Positions 25,254 to 40,629 of a stretch of DNA of 64,000 nucleotides are shown here, piece after piece. A program made the position numbers and the translations under genes. Origin of the DNA: Lethocerus indicus. Lineage: Eukaryota; Arthropoda; Insecta; Hemiptera; Belostomatidae. The notes under the pieces were generated by a model. That model saw only the letters and a program-made list of their open reading frames with translations, searched no databases and was not told where the DNA came from. Position 1 is the stretch's first letter, and each line of letters begins with the position of its first letter. The stretch is taken from positions 17,394,442 through 17,458,441 of the forward strand of contig JACDQD010000008.1 in the NCBI GenBank assembly GCA_019843655.1, given 5' to 3'.

Positions 25254-28200
25254 GTAAGTGCGATCTTTTTATTATTATTCTATTTCTGATTGCCCCATTT
25301 CGATATTCCGTTGTCCCTTTCCGTTCGGTCCCCTACCTATATCGATCGATCGGACGGCCTCGCCCTCACCCGACCTCCATTCGTAATCGTCTCATGTACG
25401 CCTTTTATGTTACCAGCGATGGTATAGAAATTCCCGTCTCGTTTATGTTATCGCTACCTGAATTGTGACGCGATATTTTTCCTAACGATGAGCCGTAGAT
25501 TACTACCGATTGGGTTTATGCTACAATCCATATTTCAAAGTATGGATATTGTAAAATTATAAATATCGTTTCAGGGGTGTGTTCGAATTACGAATAATAA
25601 TGTTAGTTTTGTATTGTTACATTTAGTATTTGCCTTGTTCAATTCAACCTCATGAAAAACGCGATTCTTATCGGAAAGGGAATTTTCAATGTGAATCCAT
25701 ATAAAAATCTTATTACGGACCTAGAGTGAATTTTATCGGTTATGATATTTAACACAGGGGGGAGGGGTCTTATATTACAGTGTGTGTTGGATTTCATCAG
25801 TTCGTCGGAATAATGTTCTTCCTTTAAAACTGCGCGTTAAGATAAGCATTTTATTTAGCTGGAGGAGGCCAATGTTAGGCAGTTATCGCGTAATATTTTG
25901 GCGATTAATCGCTCGTATGCGAGTCTGTCAATAGCAGTTCTATTAATTTAATATTACTATCAGTTCGTGCAGAAGCTCGATGACAAGGTGGGTATTTTTC
26001 GGATCAAAGACCATGAACACGGATGGGGTATTTATTTAATATTTCGAGTCGAATTCAGTTGCCTTGCTTGTGGTTCTCACTGGATAAATAATAAACTCTA
26101 GCCCACTTTCTGCTTTGTGGAACTAGTGCTTATTCAAAGGGGACCGGAGAAGAATTGACCTTGGGTTTTAGTGGACCAGTCGGCTATGGTCTAGCGTGAG
26201 TCAGTGCTCTTTCTCTTTTTCGATTTCTTTCCCATCTTCCGATCACACGCATCTCCGATTTTCAGTATATTACTTGTAATTCCTGAGAAATGACTCACCG
26301 AATAATCCACAGGCTTTCACAGGCGGACTTCCAAAGCCGCAAGCGGTATCGTATCTCTTATCATATGGTTTAAAATTAAGGACATGGGGGAATCGTCCGT
26401 ACTTTTTTTTTCGGTATAGCTCTCAGTGATTGGGTCGAATTATGCTACCTCCGTCTAGAACGATAATTGTGATGTCGAATTACCAGCGTATTTAATGGAA
26501 CGTTTAATCGTATCCGATCTCTAGGGTTTGGGTAGTTCTGTGGAAGGCGGGTCTGGGCCGAGGCCGGCAGCTGGCCGGAAAGGCCCTGTTAGAGAGGGAG
26601 AACCACCTAGAAAAAAAAAACCCGACCGAGGGTTGAACCCCGTCATGTGTGCTTGCTACCCGCCGTCTACAGGCCCGACATATGGCATGGCCCGAACGCT
26701 CACACTCTCTCGCTCTCTAGTTTATTATAGGAGTATAGACCTATTCGGCCATTTTACAGCCCCGGTATTCTTCTTTTGAACCTTGCCGTTCTTTTAAACG
26801 GCATGCCTGAAAATCGGTGCCTGAACCACCCACCTGCTTCTCTCGGGCTAAGTCTTTCCCGAAGCGTAACTCCTATTTCTATATAGGAATGAGGTAATGT
26901 GAGGTGAAATGATCCATCATCTCTTAATAAGGAAAAATCGACTTCCGTGGATAGTTCCTTATATTCATTTAATTTATTCCAATTTCTAGTTACGATTTTC
27001 ATCGTGATAATTCTGTTTCTAATTTTTTGGATGGAAATTCCTGACGACTTCTATTGCATAATTTTGTAGGAAATTGTCTTTATACTCTGATTGCGTTAAA
27101 AATTATGGAATTATATCTGTCGATGTATTTCTAAAAGCCTTGAACGATTCCAAAGGCCAAGATGTTACCACGATAACTGCAGAGGTAGCGTAATCCTGAG
27201 TGAAAGTCTTGCGTAATTTAAGTGTTACTGCCGGAGAGAAGAGAAAGAGTTTTAGAAGTAGAAGGAGCCCACCGACCAGTTACTCGACTGGTTGTAGTAA
27301 CTACTATAGTCGAGAGAACACAATCGGCCTTCCTCTCTTTCTCTCCGAACTCTCTCTCGGCTTGTTCTCAAGGTCCTCGGAGCACAAGTTCATCTCTGTC
27401 TCGGTCTCTCACGCACTCCTCTCTCTCCCATTCACGCCGCCGCGCCGCATTCCGCCGGCTCCGCTCCGTCTTCTTCCTCCCCCTCCTCCGTTGATTTATC
27501 ACACTAAGGTGTTTTCTCTCCACTTTTTCACACGGCTTCGTCTCTCCATTATCTCTTGTTTAACCTAGATTGTGCGTTTACCGAGAGTCCTTTTCCTTTT
27601 CCTCTTCTTCGTGGTCGTAGAGGCGGCTCCACCACCCACGGCCTTATCGCGAGCCGCCGGGAATCTCTCTGAAGGGCCGAGGTCTGTCGAAAGAGTGAGG
27701 CGGCTGATAAGAATTAAGCGAAACGGCGTATAAGGTGCTCGAGTGATGATTACGTCCTCAGTCCATTCTCCCAAAACGTCGTAATTTAGTAAATATTCCA
27801 AAGTAGAGTTCAAATAGTGCATGCAGCTAGGTTTTGTTGTCCACAGAGAAAGTATAAGGCGTTATAATAAAGCCCCTTTCTCCTACAGTTTCACAGATAT
27901 TCCAGGAAATTTTATTATTCGAACTGCCATTGCATGTTTTCTGTATGTGTTTTATCGTATGTTTAGCATTTCCCTACTTCATTGCTCTGCCATATCATAA
28001 TGATATAGTTTGGTTTTCTTCCGAAATGTTTTTCCCCGAACTCTTACAATAGTATTTCTAGTTGCCAGATCAGTTATACCGTGATCTGTCGAGTATGTTT
28101 GATCAAACTCACATTTTTCCTTATTTCGCACTTAAAATTCAGTCGGACGTATCGTAAAACAAAGACAATTTGTGTTCGGAACTAACTGTCGTACCGACAA

Positions 28201-31200
28201 TAACTAACAGCGTTTTGCATCAGTCGATATATTGTTTCGTTGACAATTTTGTTTCTTTTTAAAAATGTACAGGACTCGATCGGGACTTGAGGATAAGACT
28301 CGTACGTAGGGTGAATATGTACGGTAACGTTGGGAGCGATGAAAGTGGCCCAGGGAGTTGTCTGCGGCCGGCCTCTGTATTCTGCCCGGCGTGCACCTGC
28401 CCGCTCCCAATTAACCCCGTCCTTATAACATTCCGGGTGGTTTTACCTGAGTGGCCACCTTTTCCCCTTGTTCCCACTTAGCGCCGACTTTTCGGACCCT
28501 AGAAAACAGACGGCCCTTTCTTCCCTGGTTCTCATGACGAATACTTACGTCCGAACGCTGGAGAAAACTTGGGGTTGGGACGCCCGGGTCGGTTACCGGC
28601 GGCGTTGTATGGTTTAACGTTGAAATACGTCCTAGAATGAATGTTAAGGAAATAGATTGATTGGAAGAGCTTCTTCCACTTATGGTTCGCCAATGGAATA
28701 CATTGGTTAGTTTTGAATTAAAGGAAATGTGAATCATGTAATTGTGAATTGTACCTGCTCGAGTTAAATCTGTGATAGTATAGGTTGGCTTATCTGGCGC
28801 ATCCGCGAACAAAGTATAAGTTCCATCTTTGCTTGTTATAAACTCGACCTTAAAATGTTTAATATTACGAAATAAACAACCACCATCACTTTACGGGCCA
28901 AAATGTCCACCTGGATCTTGTCGTATTTCAAATTTGATGTCCCTGAAGTTTTATCATCCTTTCCTGCACGAAAAAAAACTATAGGTAACCCAGAGATACC
29001 TTTCTAGTGTTTTTTCAAAGCATGTGCACGTCCCGTAGTATTGAAACCGGTTAATTATACTTTTTTCTGCACGCCCGATTCTGTTCTTATGACGACTCAT
29101 GTTTTTATCTAGCATTTGTCTAATCATTTCTCAAATAGTCGTCAGCCCAACAGCCATTGGTTAAAACTGGTTAATATACTTAGAATTGAAGTATTAAGTG
29201 TTTTTTGGGTGGGGGTTTGGGTAATATATTCTGAGAAGGAGGAGGGTTATGGCCGTCTCGTTGTCTTCTCAGGAATACTTTTTGGATGCAGGTCCCGTTA
29301 CTTCGGCTCTGTGGTGGATGTTAGGGTCGTAACTGAAGTAATAGTTTTCCTCGGGAGTTTTCATAGAAATAAACTATTTTGTAATAGTGGAACAATTTCT
29401 CTGTGGACATTGATGAGAAGAAATATTTTTCTAGAAAACTAATTCTTTTTCAAATTGTCGAGTGTTCTCCCTCCGGTAGTAAACTCAGTTTGGTACGGTA
29501 AGTTTTATTTTTTCGTTACAATTTTATCTGTAATTGACCCGATGTCGGTGAGAGTTTGCAGGAAGTGAATAGTTTAAAAGCTGTGATAAGATATAGCTTG
29601 AACCCGATTACATTTGAGGCGGTCGTTTATTTTTGTCGGCACATTTTGTCCGCACTATTCTTTATTCATTTTAATTTTCGTATTTCCTTGTTGTTGATCA
29701 CGTTAAGTGTGTAGCATAGTGTGTTTTTAAATCTACCAGGTAAATTCTGCTTTACACGGGGGGGTACCCAACAATTTAGATTATTTCTCCTCTGTTTAAA
29801 TCTATTATTTTTAGCGCCAGTATTCTTGTGTAATATCACCTTGTACGCAAATGCCGCCGGTCGATCAAGGCTATGCCGGTTTTGAGACAAATCTGAAACG
29901 GGCGGGTGCGCCGCGCCCACACCGCCGGAGCCAACACGAATATCGACCCACGCTCGGCGCTGGTTATTCGGACCAACAAGATATTCATATCGTTTGTCCC
30001 TATTTTAAGATATGCCGTTGTTTTGGTCCCACTATGTGCCCTCCTAGAAAACTGCTGCAGTGTAATATCACCGGGACTTCTGGTTAAACGACAGTTCTTG
30101 TCCATCCAGTTCTGAATCCAATCCCGTGGAGTACACGTTTAGAAACTACTGACTGTCTAGTTCCATCGATTTGAGATGAGCATAGTTTGGGTTTAGGGCC
30201 AATGTTCTAATCTATGTTCAAAATCAAACTATGCACCGGTGTTGGGAGGCTGGTTTAAAAGACAATTAGTTCTTTATGAAACCACAAAATGAATTCCATA
30301 ATAACTCGATTCCAAATGTACGCATTCCTGCTTCATAGCGTGGATGCGTATTTCTAAAAGGTGAAGTTTTGATTTCGTTTGGGATATCTCTACCGTGTTG
30401 CTAAATAACTCGACGGACGTTCACACGATTCCATGACTATTATCTTGCTTCCTATTCGAGATTAAAAAAAACTTCTTACATTTTGGTCTGATAATATACA
30501 TTTAGTCACGACCGTTTTTCCTTAAGCCTTTGGTTGTTGAGTTGAAATGGTAGAAGCACAACTGTTATAACGCCGCTTCGCTGTTTCCAGATTGAATTCA
30601 AACGTGTCGACCCGGGTTTGATTTCCGTTGGGGGGTAGGAAAATTTTCGTTTGTTTACTAACAGAGCAGACATTAAAAAAGGGGTAGTTCATACAAGAAC
30701 TGTTGCAATAAAAATTAAGTTGTATCAAATTGTGAAGTTGTGAAAGTGGAACAGAACTCCATAAAGATATTATTTGAACGGTTATAATCTTCAGAAGGCA
30801 TTGAAAACTATCGTTTTAAACTACCTACAGTAAGCTGAATTTGCCTCTATTGAGTGAAATACCTGAGGATTACAAAACCCTGGCTTTAAGTTGCAGGTCT
30901 CCTACTCGGTTGTTAAGAATAATACAATTCACACCGTTCCCTTGTAATCGGGGGTCGGGTACACTTGTCCCAGGGTCTCCACAATCTGTACCAAGTTGAT
31001 GTCATTGTCGCCCCGCTATCGGGTTGCCCAGGTAAACTGTTCTCAGAAGTAACATGCCCGGGTTGTTAGTGCGCCGTTTGGGGCCGCCTTTATACCCGAC
31101 CGGCAGAATGAAATAATGGGGATGTGTTGTAGGGTTGTAATAAAGGGGGTACTGGAGGGGTGTCGGCTTTCCCCCATGCCCATCGTTCCCGTTACTATGA

Positions 31201-33617
31201 CAACCGTTATTCCAATTTCCCCATTGGGGTCCGGGCTTACAGTCTCCTCCCCTCCGCATCCCCGCCGCTGTTACTTCCTAATAATTACATCCCCCGTTTA
31301 GGGGTTCGTTTTGCAAGCGGGGAAATCTTTCTCCCCTTCATAACCGTTCGTTCCCATAGCGACAAAAGTTAGGTTTATGTTGCAGTAAAATCGCTTTAAT
31401 TGCTCAGTAGGGTACTTGGTTTTAATCAATCCTTGTGGAATTAGAACAAAAGGTTCTCTTATGTTTATACTGATTTTTTTATAGCAAGGACAAACATTGG
31501 GATCATATTTTCTACGCCGATGGGGCCATCGTAATAACGAGGAATATCATTGAATGTGAAAAAAACCATCGTAGGAATTTTTCATGCATGATATAAAATT
31601 TCTAATGCAATTTTGCAGCCTAAAACGTCTCTCTAGCCATTGTGAGAGGTATTTAGTAAGTATTAGATACTCGGTTTGAGTGTTGGACGGCCACGTGGTG
31701 GTGCGATGGTGAAGTAAAAAGTATTGAGTGTAAACAGGAAGTGACGCGCTCTGGTGTTCAGCGACCGCTCAGAATCCCCATTTCCTCCTCCTATAGAAGT
31801 TTCTTGTCGTCCCCGGCTGAGTGTTATGAACTTTAACTTTGTACTAGATATAAACCGAGCACATAAATAGTTGTTTCATATAGCGCAACAAAAATTGCAT
31901 CATAATGTCACAATTGAATAAATACGGAATCTGTATTGAAATATAGAAAATTCGATGGCCCGAATCTTATATTCGGCGATCAAGCGTACGATAGTCATTC
32001 AGCGTTTTTATGCCATCGTGGGTCGAGAGGACATCCTCGAGGGGACTGAATAGAACGGAAGTTGTCTGGGTGTACGATAACGCCGGAGAAGGTCCTTCTC
32101 CCGGTCCTCGGTGTCGGGTTCCTTCTCGCCGCCCGAGAGATATCCTCCGGGGGAGCACATGTCCCCATGTGGGACCATTGTGTTGAGTTGTGGAATAGAC
32201 CACCAGTATTCCCCATTCCCCGGTGTCAGGGTCCCTAACAAACATGTGGCATCAATACACGCGTACTCCTCTGGACAAAAAAATTGAGGCGCATGGTTAC
32301 TATAATAGTGTTGTACGTCGCCTGTGTTAAAGTTGTATACCCCGTCGCATTATAAAAGAAATTACAGACTGGTTACTCTAAACGATTAGGGAGTGACACA
32401 GCAATTCAACTTAGGCAAAGAGGATGCTTACACGTGTTGTACCTTGTAGCTGATATTTAAAAACGTTAATTACGATAAACAAATATGTTGCCTCCGACTA
32501 CTTACAGATAGGATAAGGTGTCTACTATTTTGAGTTGTTGAATTTAATAAATAAATAAAAATTAGAATGGTAATTGAATCTGTATTGTTGGTGTATCGAT
32601 TCGTTAGTTTATTTCAAAAGCTTGTAGCGTTATTATGTCACTGTATACTAAACGCTTCCGCATTAAAGCGGTTGGCTTTAGTCCAATAATGGACCGGTTT
32701 CTGTTCTCGATTCGTACAACCGAAATTCTCTGAAATGGCCAGGCCATTTGCAGATTACTACAGGCCTACCGGGCCGTGCGTTAGGAGTGAGAACAAGGAA
32801 TAAATTTTAGAAATAATTCCGTGGTATAACATACATTTCCTCTATACGTGATCCAGTAATATCTTTAGTTGTTTTCCATAAATTTATTTTTTGTGAGTGC
32901 CGTTATAAGTAATCCATGTTTTGACAAAGGGATAAAATCCTTCTGTCATTCATCTTGCTCTCGCAGTTTCACCTCATTTCCTTAATCAACCTTGTAACAG
33001 TGTTTCCAAAGAAGTACTATTTGTTTTGTTTCCCCTTTTTCCAATTGTATTCTGTTGTTTTTATTTGCACGTTTATCTCAGATTTTCGTACCTTTTTTCG
33101 TCACGTCCCACCTCTGGGTACCGCCTGCCAGCGGGCTATAATTAGGGCTGGTGAACCCACTGACCTCGTATAAAGTCCCGACTACCGCGATCTGTGTCCT
33201 GTTTCGACCTTGTCGTATCGTGTTCTTTTTTTCTATTTGGACCGCCCGCGTTATTCGGGTTTAATTTGCATTAATTCTTTCTAATGGATATTTGACTCCC
33301 CTATTTACTCTTGACAACTATTTGTAACCGAGGTTTGTGAATCGTTTAGATACTGTTTTGTCAGTTTACTTATCCTTGCTAATGGCGGTTAAATCTGTTG
33401 TAAATAGATAACAAGAATGTAATAGTTTCTATTTGATGGTGTCCCGATGTGTGTCTAGTTTGTTCCACTGAATACAACTGGTTTGGTGCAATGTCATTGG
33501 GAGTACAAACGTTGGCCCCAGCAATGAGCCAGACCCCTTGTTTAACAACCACACCTCTCTAATAGCCGCCTATTAACTATAGACGGATGTTACTGTCCGA
33601 AAGCTCCTCCGTACTTA

Positions 33618-33641
33618 GTGTCTGGTCGTTTTACCAGACAC
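33618..33641. other. Perfect 9-bp hairpin in MEX3 intron
   Basis: GTGTCTGGT (33618-33626) and ACCAGACAC (33633-33641) are exact inverted repeats around CGTTTT. The arms contain GTCT and AGAC, the core SMAD-binding tetramer. It could be a DNA-binding site or a transcript stem-loop. Confidence 0.45.
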
Positions 33642-36600
33642 ATTACATCAGGGTAGTCAACCGAATAGATATATTTGTTCATTCAGGTATAGTAATTCCA
33701 ACATCTAGTACTATTTCCTAACTTGATGTCGCCCAGGGAGGTTGCAGTCCTGAATGTCCCATCGTAGATGGTTTCCCCTTTCTTCCGTGGTCACAGCTAA
33801 GGAAAGCATTCCTCATGGCCCATTGAAAGTTCCTTGAACTTTAAGTGAAACACACTCGGGCAGATATTTTATTTCCAGGTTTGTGTTAGGTCTGGTATTC
33901 GGCCAGTCATACTTGTGTAATTGTTTCGATTTGACGTGTTCAAATTATCATCATCTCTGGAAGTATTGTTCGGCATGAAAATGAAGTATGTAAGTGTAAG
34001 CGTCGGCCCAGTTAAAGTGAACATAGCTGGCTCTCTTCAATGCCCAGAGAATAGGAGAGGCCGTGTGTTGAGTTGGCCGGCCCCCGCCCGTCTCTGCCAA
34101 AATGTCACCGACCTGCCTGCCTGCCCCGTCTTCTTCAATGCTCGTCCGCTCCGTTTCCCACTTTTAATTGCACCCACTGTCCAACGGGCATGCAGATTCA
34201 GGGGGCGTGGTACAACCTATTTTGACATATGTCGTTATGCAGTCCCCAATAAATTTGGACTTGGGTAACTCTCTTCATTTTGCAGATCGTTATTTTTACA
34301 CTAAATGTAATCCTGCAACAATGCGGTGCTCTCAATTTAATTTCACCACGATTTATAACGTTGATTTGTCGAACGAAAAATACCCGATATGAACCCTGTA
34401 CATTTCTCACAGTCACTCCATTCTTCGAAACGAAGGGTGGTGGTTGGGTGGGGGGGGAAGAGAAAAGAACTTGCTGATTCGAATGTTTCTGATTCTGTTT
34501 GACAGAGCTGAGCTCGGCACTTGCCTTGTATAAATGGTCCGACAGTCCGACGCCGGCGTAGCTGAGCAGACACGTAACCAAAGTGGAAGTTATAAATCGG
34601 GTGGCCCATTGTTGGAAACCGTTATTGGTATACGTTATTGGATTCGGTAAAATGGTATTAAACATGTAAATAGGGACCCCTCCACTCGGAATAAACGTGA
34701 AAATATGAACTACCTTAGAGTCGAGCACACATCTCTATTACTATATTCCTTATTTTCCTCGCACACTTAAATTGACGGCTGGGCGTAAGATCCCAAAATG
34801 AAGTTTATTCGAGTTAACTAGTTCCAAAAATATTTTTATTGTCCCGCATCGGTTGTAAATAGTTTACATTTGGAATGGTCAATTTGTTTGCCGGATTTAT
34901 TTAGTCATTTTTCCCGTATTCCCATCTTCCCAAAAACAGTAATATTTAACTATTTCTTTAAATGAAATGTCTAGCAGTAACAATGCTTCGATTGTAAGAG
35001 GGGTATCGTGACTGAACGAGTACTTTAATTTGCCCCAACGTTATCCCTCCATATCGTTATCAGTAGTGAACGTTTATTCAGCCGCTTCAACGACTGCAGA
35101 CAAAAATTTATTCGTGGTATATTCATACCTTCATCCTGTTGTCATTTATTATTTATCTATAAAAATGTGAAATTTTAAATTGCAATGGGTACAATTGTTT
35201 CCTAAAAGTATTAGTAACCGCAGCCGTCAAAATTAGTTAATTTCAAGACATATCTTGTAGAAATAAATTAGGCCATGTTGTGCTTCCCTATTGCCAAACG
35301 TGTCCGTCTGTAATAATGAAGCTTCAATTGACCTAAAATTAAATATCCTAAAATGAAAGTGTGTGTAAATCGAATTGGAATCTTGCTTATGGGTTAGGTT
35401 CAGGGCCATTAACTAATCTCACGACTTTACGGGGTTATTTCTTTCCTGAGTAACTGTTCCTTTGATCCGTTTGTCGGAATCCGTTTGTTGTTTCTAGCAA
35501 GTGTTGGTATAAAAAAGAAAGAAAAACAGAAACAAAACTCCCCAATGGCGTTGTTTATCACGCCAGGAAAACCTTCGCCCGCCTGGCTCGGCCTTGGGAG
35601 AGCCGGTAGTAGCTTTTCTTGGGGCGTGGGCGCGTCCCTTAATATATTTTGGTTGCCCACGACCGTAATATTTAAGCGCGTCCTCGTGTATCCATAGGAA
35701 AGAGATCGTCTAGTTTCAGATTTTCTGTGGTTTATATACCCGGGAGAGTTAATCCAATTGGGCAGAATGTACGTCGAGAAGTGATTTGGTGACGGATAAA
35801 ATCTGTGTGAAAATGCGGCAAAATTACGGCAGCAATAACCTATTAAATCATCGGTGAATGCACGGCCGGGCCGAGGACATTGGCCGAGCTTGCGGCGTGC
35901 AAGATGGCCGCCACCTAGACCATATTTGTCATTAAGATTATTATTATTTTTCAAGGCATTATTTCTTTCTTCTACCATAATAAGAGTAGCAAATTCTTAG
36001 GGCAGAAAAAAAAGATATGCATAATTTTCAAATGAATATCTGATTTTTTTGTTGTAAGCTAGTATACACGTCTTCGGATGCTCCTGCGAATCTTCCTTAA
36101 TGTGAAAAATGTTGTTGGGCTACCGGAAGAGTCTCTCTCTTGTCAGGTGAATTTCACCATGGATTAAACTAGAAGCGGTTCTTCAAACTGATTAACGGCG
36201 TTGTATATAAAAGTCATTGGCTAGTTCGCCGGCAGTGAGGAATGGTGTGGATTGTTAGCCTTGAGACGGGGCAGTCCCCCTTGGCCGACCCTCGGGCTCT
36301 CTAACTTCGGGTCGTCGTCATCCGCGGTCGAGGAATCCTTTCACTATTCTATGGTGACATCATCCCCGCGGTCCCCCCGGCGAATAACTTTCCGAACTTC
36401 CATTACGGCGCCCGGAGTAATTAATTGTCGCATGTTTGGCAGAAGTAGTGGCCGGCACAATGTTTTTCTGGACTCAAGAGAAGTGTGGGAGATGTAGGAT
36501 TGGAGTCGTCGGCCGCTTTGAAATGCGGCTTAAGAATTTCACACATGTTCTTGTTACAGTGTCTTACTCAAAGTTCAATACTGTTTATCGTCTCGAATGT

Positions 36601-38045
36601 AAGGGTGTTACAAATTTGTTTCCACTCGCGATTTGTCGATTAATCAATGTAGTGTGTGGGCGTGCATATCGGAACACCCATTTGGATTTTAGATGTGATT
36701 ATAGGTCACTCAAATAAAGCATTTGATTGTGGTTGGTAACACTTCCGTATACTAGCAGTATATTACTACTGAAATCCCCCTCTAGACACGTATAGGAACA
36801 ATAGTTTCACTTTGTGTGAGGTTGTAACTTTTGTCGGCAAGATATAAATGTATGCCTCTATAAATTATTAAGGTAGAACATTGAATAAAGGCGGTAACTT
36901 ATAATAATCGGGTAGATGTATAAGATATAGATATAGAGGCAGTGAGGGAGTGGGCTGTGTCGGGTTCACTCTCCGCTGTTGAACTGAACTGTAGCGGTGA
37001 GTGGCCGAGAGCCCCTAGATGGATAGACTATATAGACTGCCCTCGCTCTCTGCTCTACGGTGAGTGACTCAATGGCACCCAAGGTTATTGTTCGTAGCTG
37101 GATCGAGCGGGCGCTGAAGGTTAACTCGGCCGGGGGGCTCTTCCTCCCCGCTTCGGCTCTATCTGCCCTGTACATCTTCTCTTCCTCCCCCCTGTACATC
37201 TTCACTACTGGAGTTACACCACGTTTTTTAATTACTCGAAGGTCTTCGATCCTTTGACCAGCAGAATATGTTTCTCAGAAAGGCTTATCAGCATTTTTAT
37301 ATAATAATTTATAGCATGAATTATCTTTAGCCGAACGAAAAAATCGATAAAATAACGAAGTAATATAAAATTAATACAAAATAATACATTCCAGTTGTTG
37401 TCGGGACTAATGAAAAAATTAAACTAGTTATCAGTTTACGTTCGAGTAAAGCCTCCTAGTGATGAACCGTTTATTAGTGTGGCGCGTTTTCGTTGGCTGG
37501 TTTCGCTGGCTACCGATGGAAGTCTGCGTGTACTATTGTTAGCCGTTGTGCATTGCGTGTGTGTATTTTTATATATAGAACGAGCGTACGCTCACACGCC
37601 CACTGCTGTAGTGTGAAGACATCTGCCTGGAAATTTATTTTAGATTTATATTTTATGTAGAAATAGTTTTCCTTAAATCACCGAGTCAACGAGTTATTCT
37701 TTTCTGATGTAGGATGATGTAGCATTTATTTGTAAAAAGACAAAGAATATAATTTTACTTTCGCATTTTACTTTGATGCTGTCAATATGTGTCTCAGCAA
37801 TAAATGCTATATTCATAATTGTTATTGGTTGGTTCAGATTCGCCTTTGTATAAAACCGGGTTAGAAAAACATTTTGTCCGTTGGTGATGTGTGACACTTT
37901 TGTTATGACCTCGTGTTTTTGCGTCATTTTGAACGAAAACAGTACCAAAAAACACCGAGAAGGGACACAGGGAAACATGTGAATACTATTAATAGTAATG
38001 AAGATAGTGCCAGCGTTCATTGGCCGCCGTTTTAGACCACCAGAC

Positions 38046-38065
38046 GGAGAGAGAGAGAGAGAGAG
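38046..38065. repeat. (GA)n microsatellite
   Basis: Ten GA units, followed after about 70 bp by a long pyrimidine-rich stretch of opposite polarity. Confidence 0.85.
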
Positions 38066-40629
38066 TGTGAGCACGCATCTAGTCAATGGGTTTTATTAGG
38101 AAATGCTGTTTGAGGAGCATTGCGCTCACCCCGCTCGTTATCATCACCCTTTTCTCTCTCTATCGTAATCTCTCCCTCGGTATCTCCTCTCGATCGTCGA
38201 ACAGTCTATGCGTACCTTTCTACTACTCTAGGCCCTCACCTGTTCATTCTTATTCGTATTACAGGACCTTTTCGTTCCTCCATATTCTACTCCATCCGTT
38301 CGTCGCTGCCATTTTTCGTCGCCCTTTCGAAACTTATTTTACTTCCACCCCATTATATCTCTCTTTCTCTCACCCCATCCAGGACCGACCCGCCCTCTTA
38401 TCGATCTGCCGTTTTGAGCAGCGCCCCAGCTCCCCTCCTGTCCGTGGTCCTCCAGTTCTTAACCCTCCCCCATGTGTTGGTGCTGCGCCTGTTCGCCTTC
38501 TCCCCCTCCCTAATATACCACGGTGAATCAATACCACCCCGGTTGCTGCCTCACCTTTCGACCGCTATAAAGGTGGTTACGACGTGTTGTGGTCTCCTTA
38601 TGACTTTTTTTATTGCCTTACAAAATGTATTGGGACTTTTGGCTGTGTAATTTGGTTTATTAAAGTATTGTAATTTCTGGTAGCGTTCATATGGAAACAG
38701 TTTAGCTAGATTAAATAAGAAATTACTGATCAACATTTCATTCGTCAGAAATGGGTTAATTCGTCGAATGGTCGGAATCGATTGATTAATTGATTCAGAA
38801 GTTGGGGAACGTTTTAATCTAGTTATTGATAATTAATTTTTAGTGATTAAATGAAAGCAAGATTAATTACTTTTTTACTTAGGGCCTTTTCTCCTTACAT
38901 TTTTGTTGGGAAATGGAGGTCACCCTAAGCCTTGTGTTAATCAATAATGCAGTTTCTCCCTCTCCCATTGGCACATTTCCTTTGCCACATCCCGCATTGC
39001 ACCATCATAAGGCGCCGCCGCCTTAGCTCTAATTGAAAGAAATATTACCATTCCGTGCGGCCAGGTAGGGTCCTGAAAACTTGTGCCGGGTGTTGTATGG
39101 AAAATATATGGAACATTAATTAGCACTCGTCCTGTTGGTTAATTTTATCTACATTTGTAGCATGTTTTCGTATCACATTGTAATTGTGGTCATGATATAT
39201 TTAGACCTGGAGAGGAGGTGTACTTAGTCTGAGGCTTAGGTCTGCGCTTTGGGAAAACCGGCTTTTAGAAGTAAATAAAAAAATGCCTAGAAGGCGGCGC
39301 TGTATCAGCGGCCGACCGATAAGAAAGTGTTTGGAGGGGAGGGTGAAGCCCCGTGGAGTGTGAGTTTGCCCCAGATTGTGTGCTCGTCACCCTAGAGCAG
39401 CCGCAGCAAGGTTATTCCTCGGTGTATTTATAACTCTTAGAACCAACGCTATACAGACTACACTCACTGTGGGCGGCCCGAGTTCCATCTTAATCTACGA
39501 CTACGGTTATAGGATGTTCGTGCTCATCGGCGTTTCTTTCTCGTTAACCGAGCCTAGGCTAACATACAGAAATAGTATTTCCTTGCCATATAGTTATGTA
39601 TGTAACTAAAGTATATTAGGCTTCCATGTCGGCAATAAGATGGTACAATTTACATTAGATGAGAGGAACCTCTCCATTCTGTAGGAGAGGAAATTAAAAC
39701 AAAACTTCAAATCATTTCTCTCTAAAGTGTAAATTGTGTATTTTAACACTTAAGTTGAAGATATACTAGTTCTGTTGAATATTATACCTGGATATTTTCG
39801 TCGGTGAGGCTCCCCCGGCAAGCTCTCAACTAATTTATACTGATAAAACCACTCTATTCCAGTTTCCCCGCTTGTTTTTTGACTATAGTGCGTCATTTCT
39901 CAACCCGTCCACACTCAAAATCTCTCGTCGCAGTTTAATACGCATTTATTTATTTCATAATTTGCTTTTTACGTTACTTTATATAACGTTGAATCTGCAG
40001 TGCATTTCCCCGTAGTTATCTGAACGTGAAAAGCGTTATTAATTTCTTCAGGAGTTGTAAATCGTTGTATGTCAAAGATCTGGTGTCAGGTTGAGGGAGA
40101 CAGGTTAACTGAACACTGAGCCCTGTAGAATGATATAGTTTGAGCGGGTGTTGTGGTCCCCTATGGGCCGCTGTTGCTTCCTGTGTCCTCGATTCTGTTC
40201 ACGCCCAATTAAGTGTACACCGAGGTGTCGTCCATAGCCCCGCTTTGTCTTACTCTCCATCGGTCCATTTCCATCTAGTATCTCTTGCAAAGGGACTTTG
40301 CTTACTACTTTGGTTGAACCTGCATGCGCCATAGATAAATGAACGGTTGTTCTGGTGCAGGAATAAATCATCAGTATTCGTGGACATCTTGTAAACGAAA
40401 CCAGAATTTATAGGAATTATTAATATATAATATAATACAAGGCACTCATAATATTGGTATCATTTTGAGGCTCGAAATTACTCGAATGGGAAGTATCTTG
40501 AGGCAAGATTATATACCTATACACTTTAGTTCTAGTCCAGTCTAACTCCTGGAAGAGTTCGTGACCGTCGTTGGGGAGGGAACGAGCTGGGAGTAGTAGC
40601 AGGATGTCCTTGGAAGAGTTGGGACAAGT

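Noticed and set aside
25254..25468. Continuation of the exon 1 frame past the donor
   Set aside because: The KH1 sequence breaks off exactly at GTAAGT and resumes at 43423; the read-through residues have no KH similarity.
34198..34728. 176-codon minus-strand ORF in the intron
   Set aside because: No known motif, and the composition follows the local DNA.
35427..35978. 183-codon minus-strand ORF in the MEX3 intron
   Set aside because: No recognisable domain, low-complexity start, no splice or poly(A) context; probably chance in a GC-richer patch.
38086..38650. Overlapping 146- and 176-codon ORFs in the intron
   Set aside because: The DNA is a long pyrimidine-rich stretch that is open in more than one frame; the products are Ser/Pro/Leu-rich without a domain.
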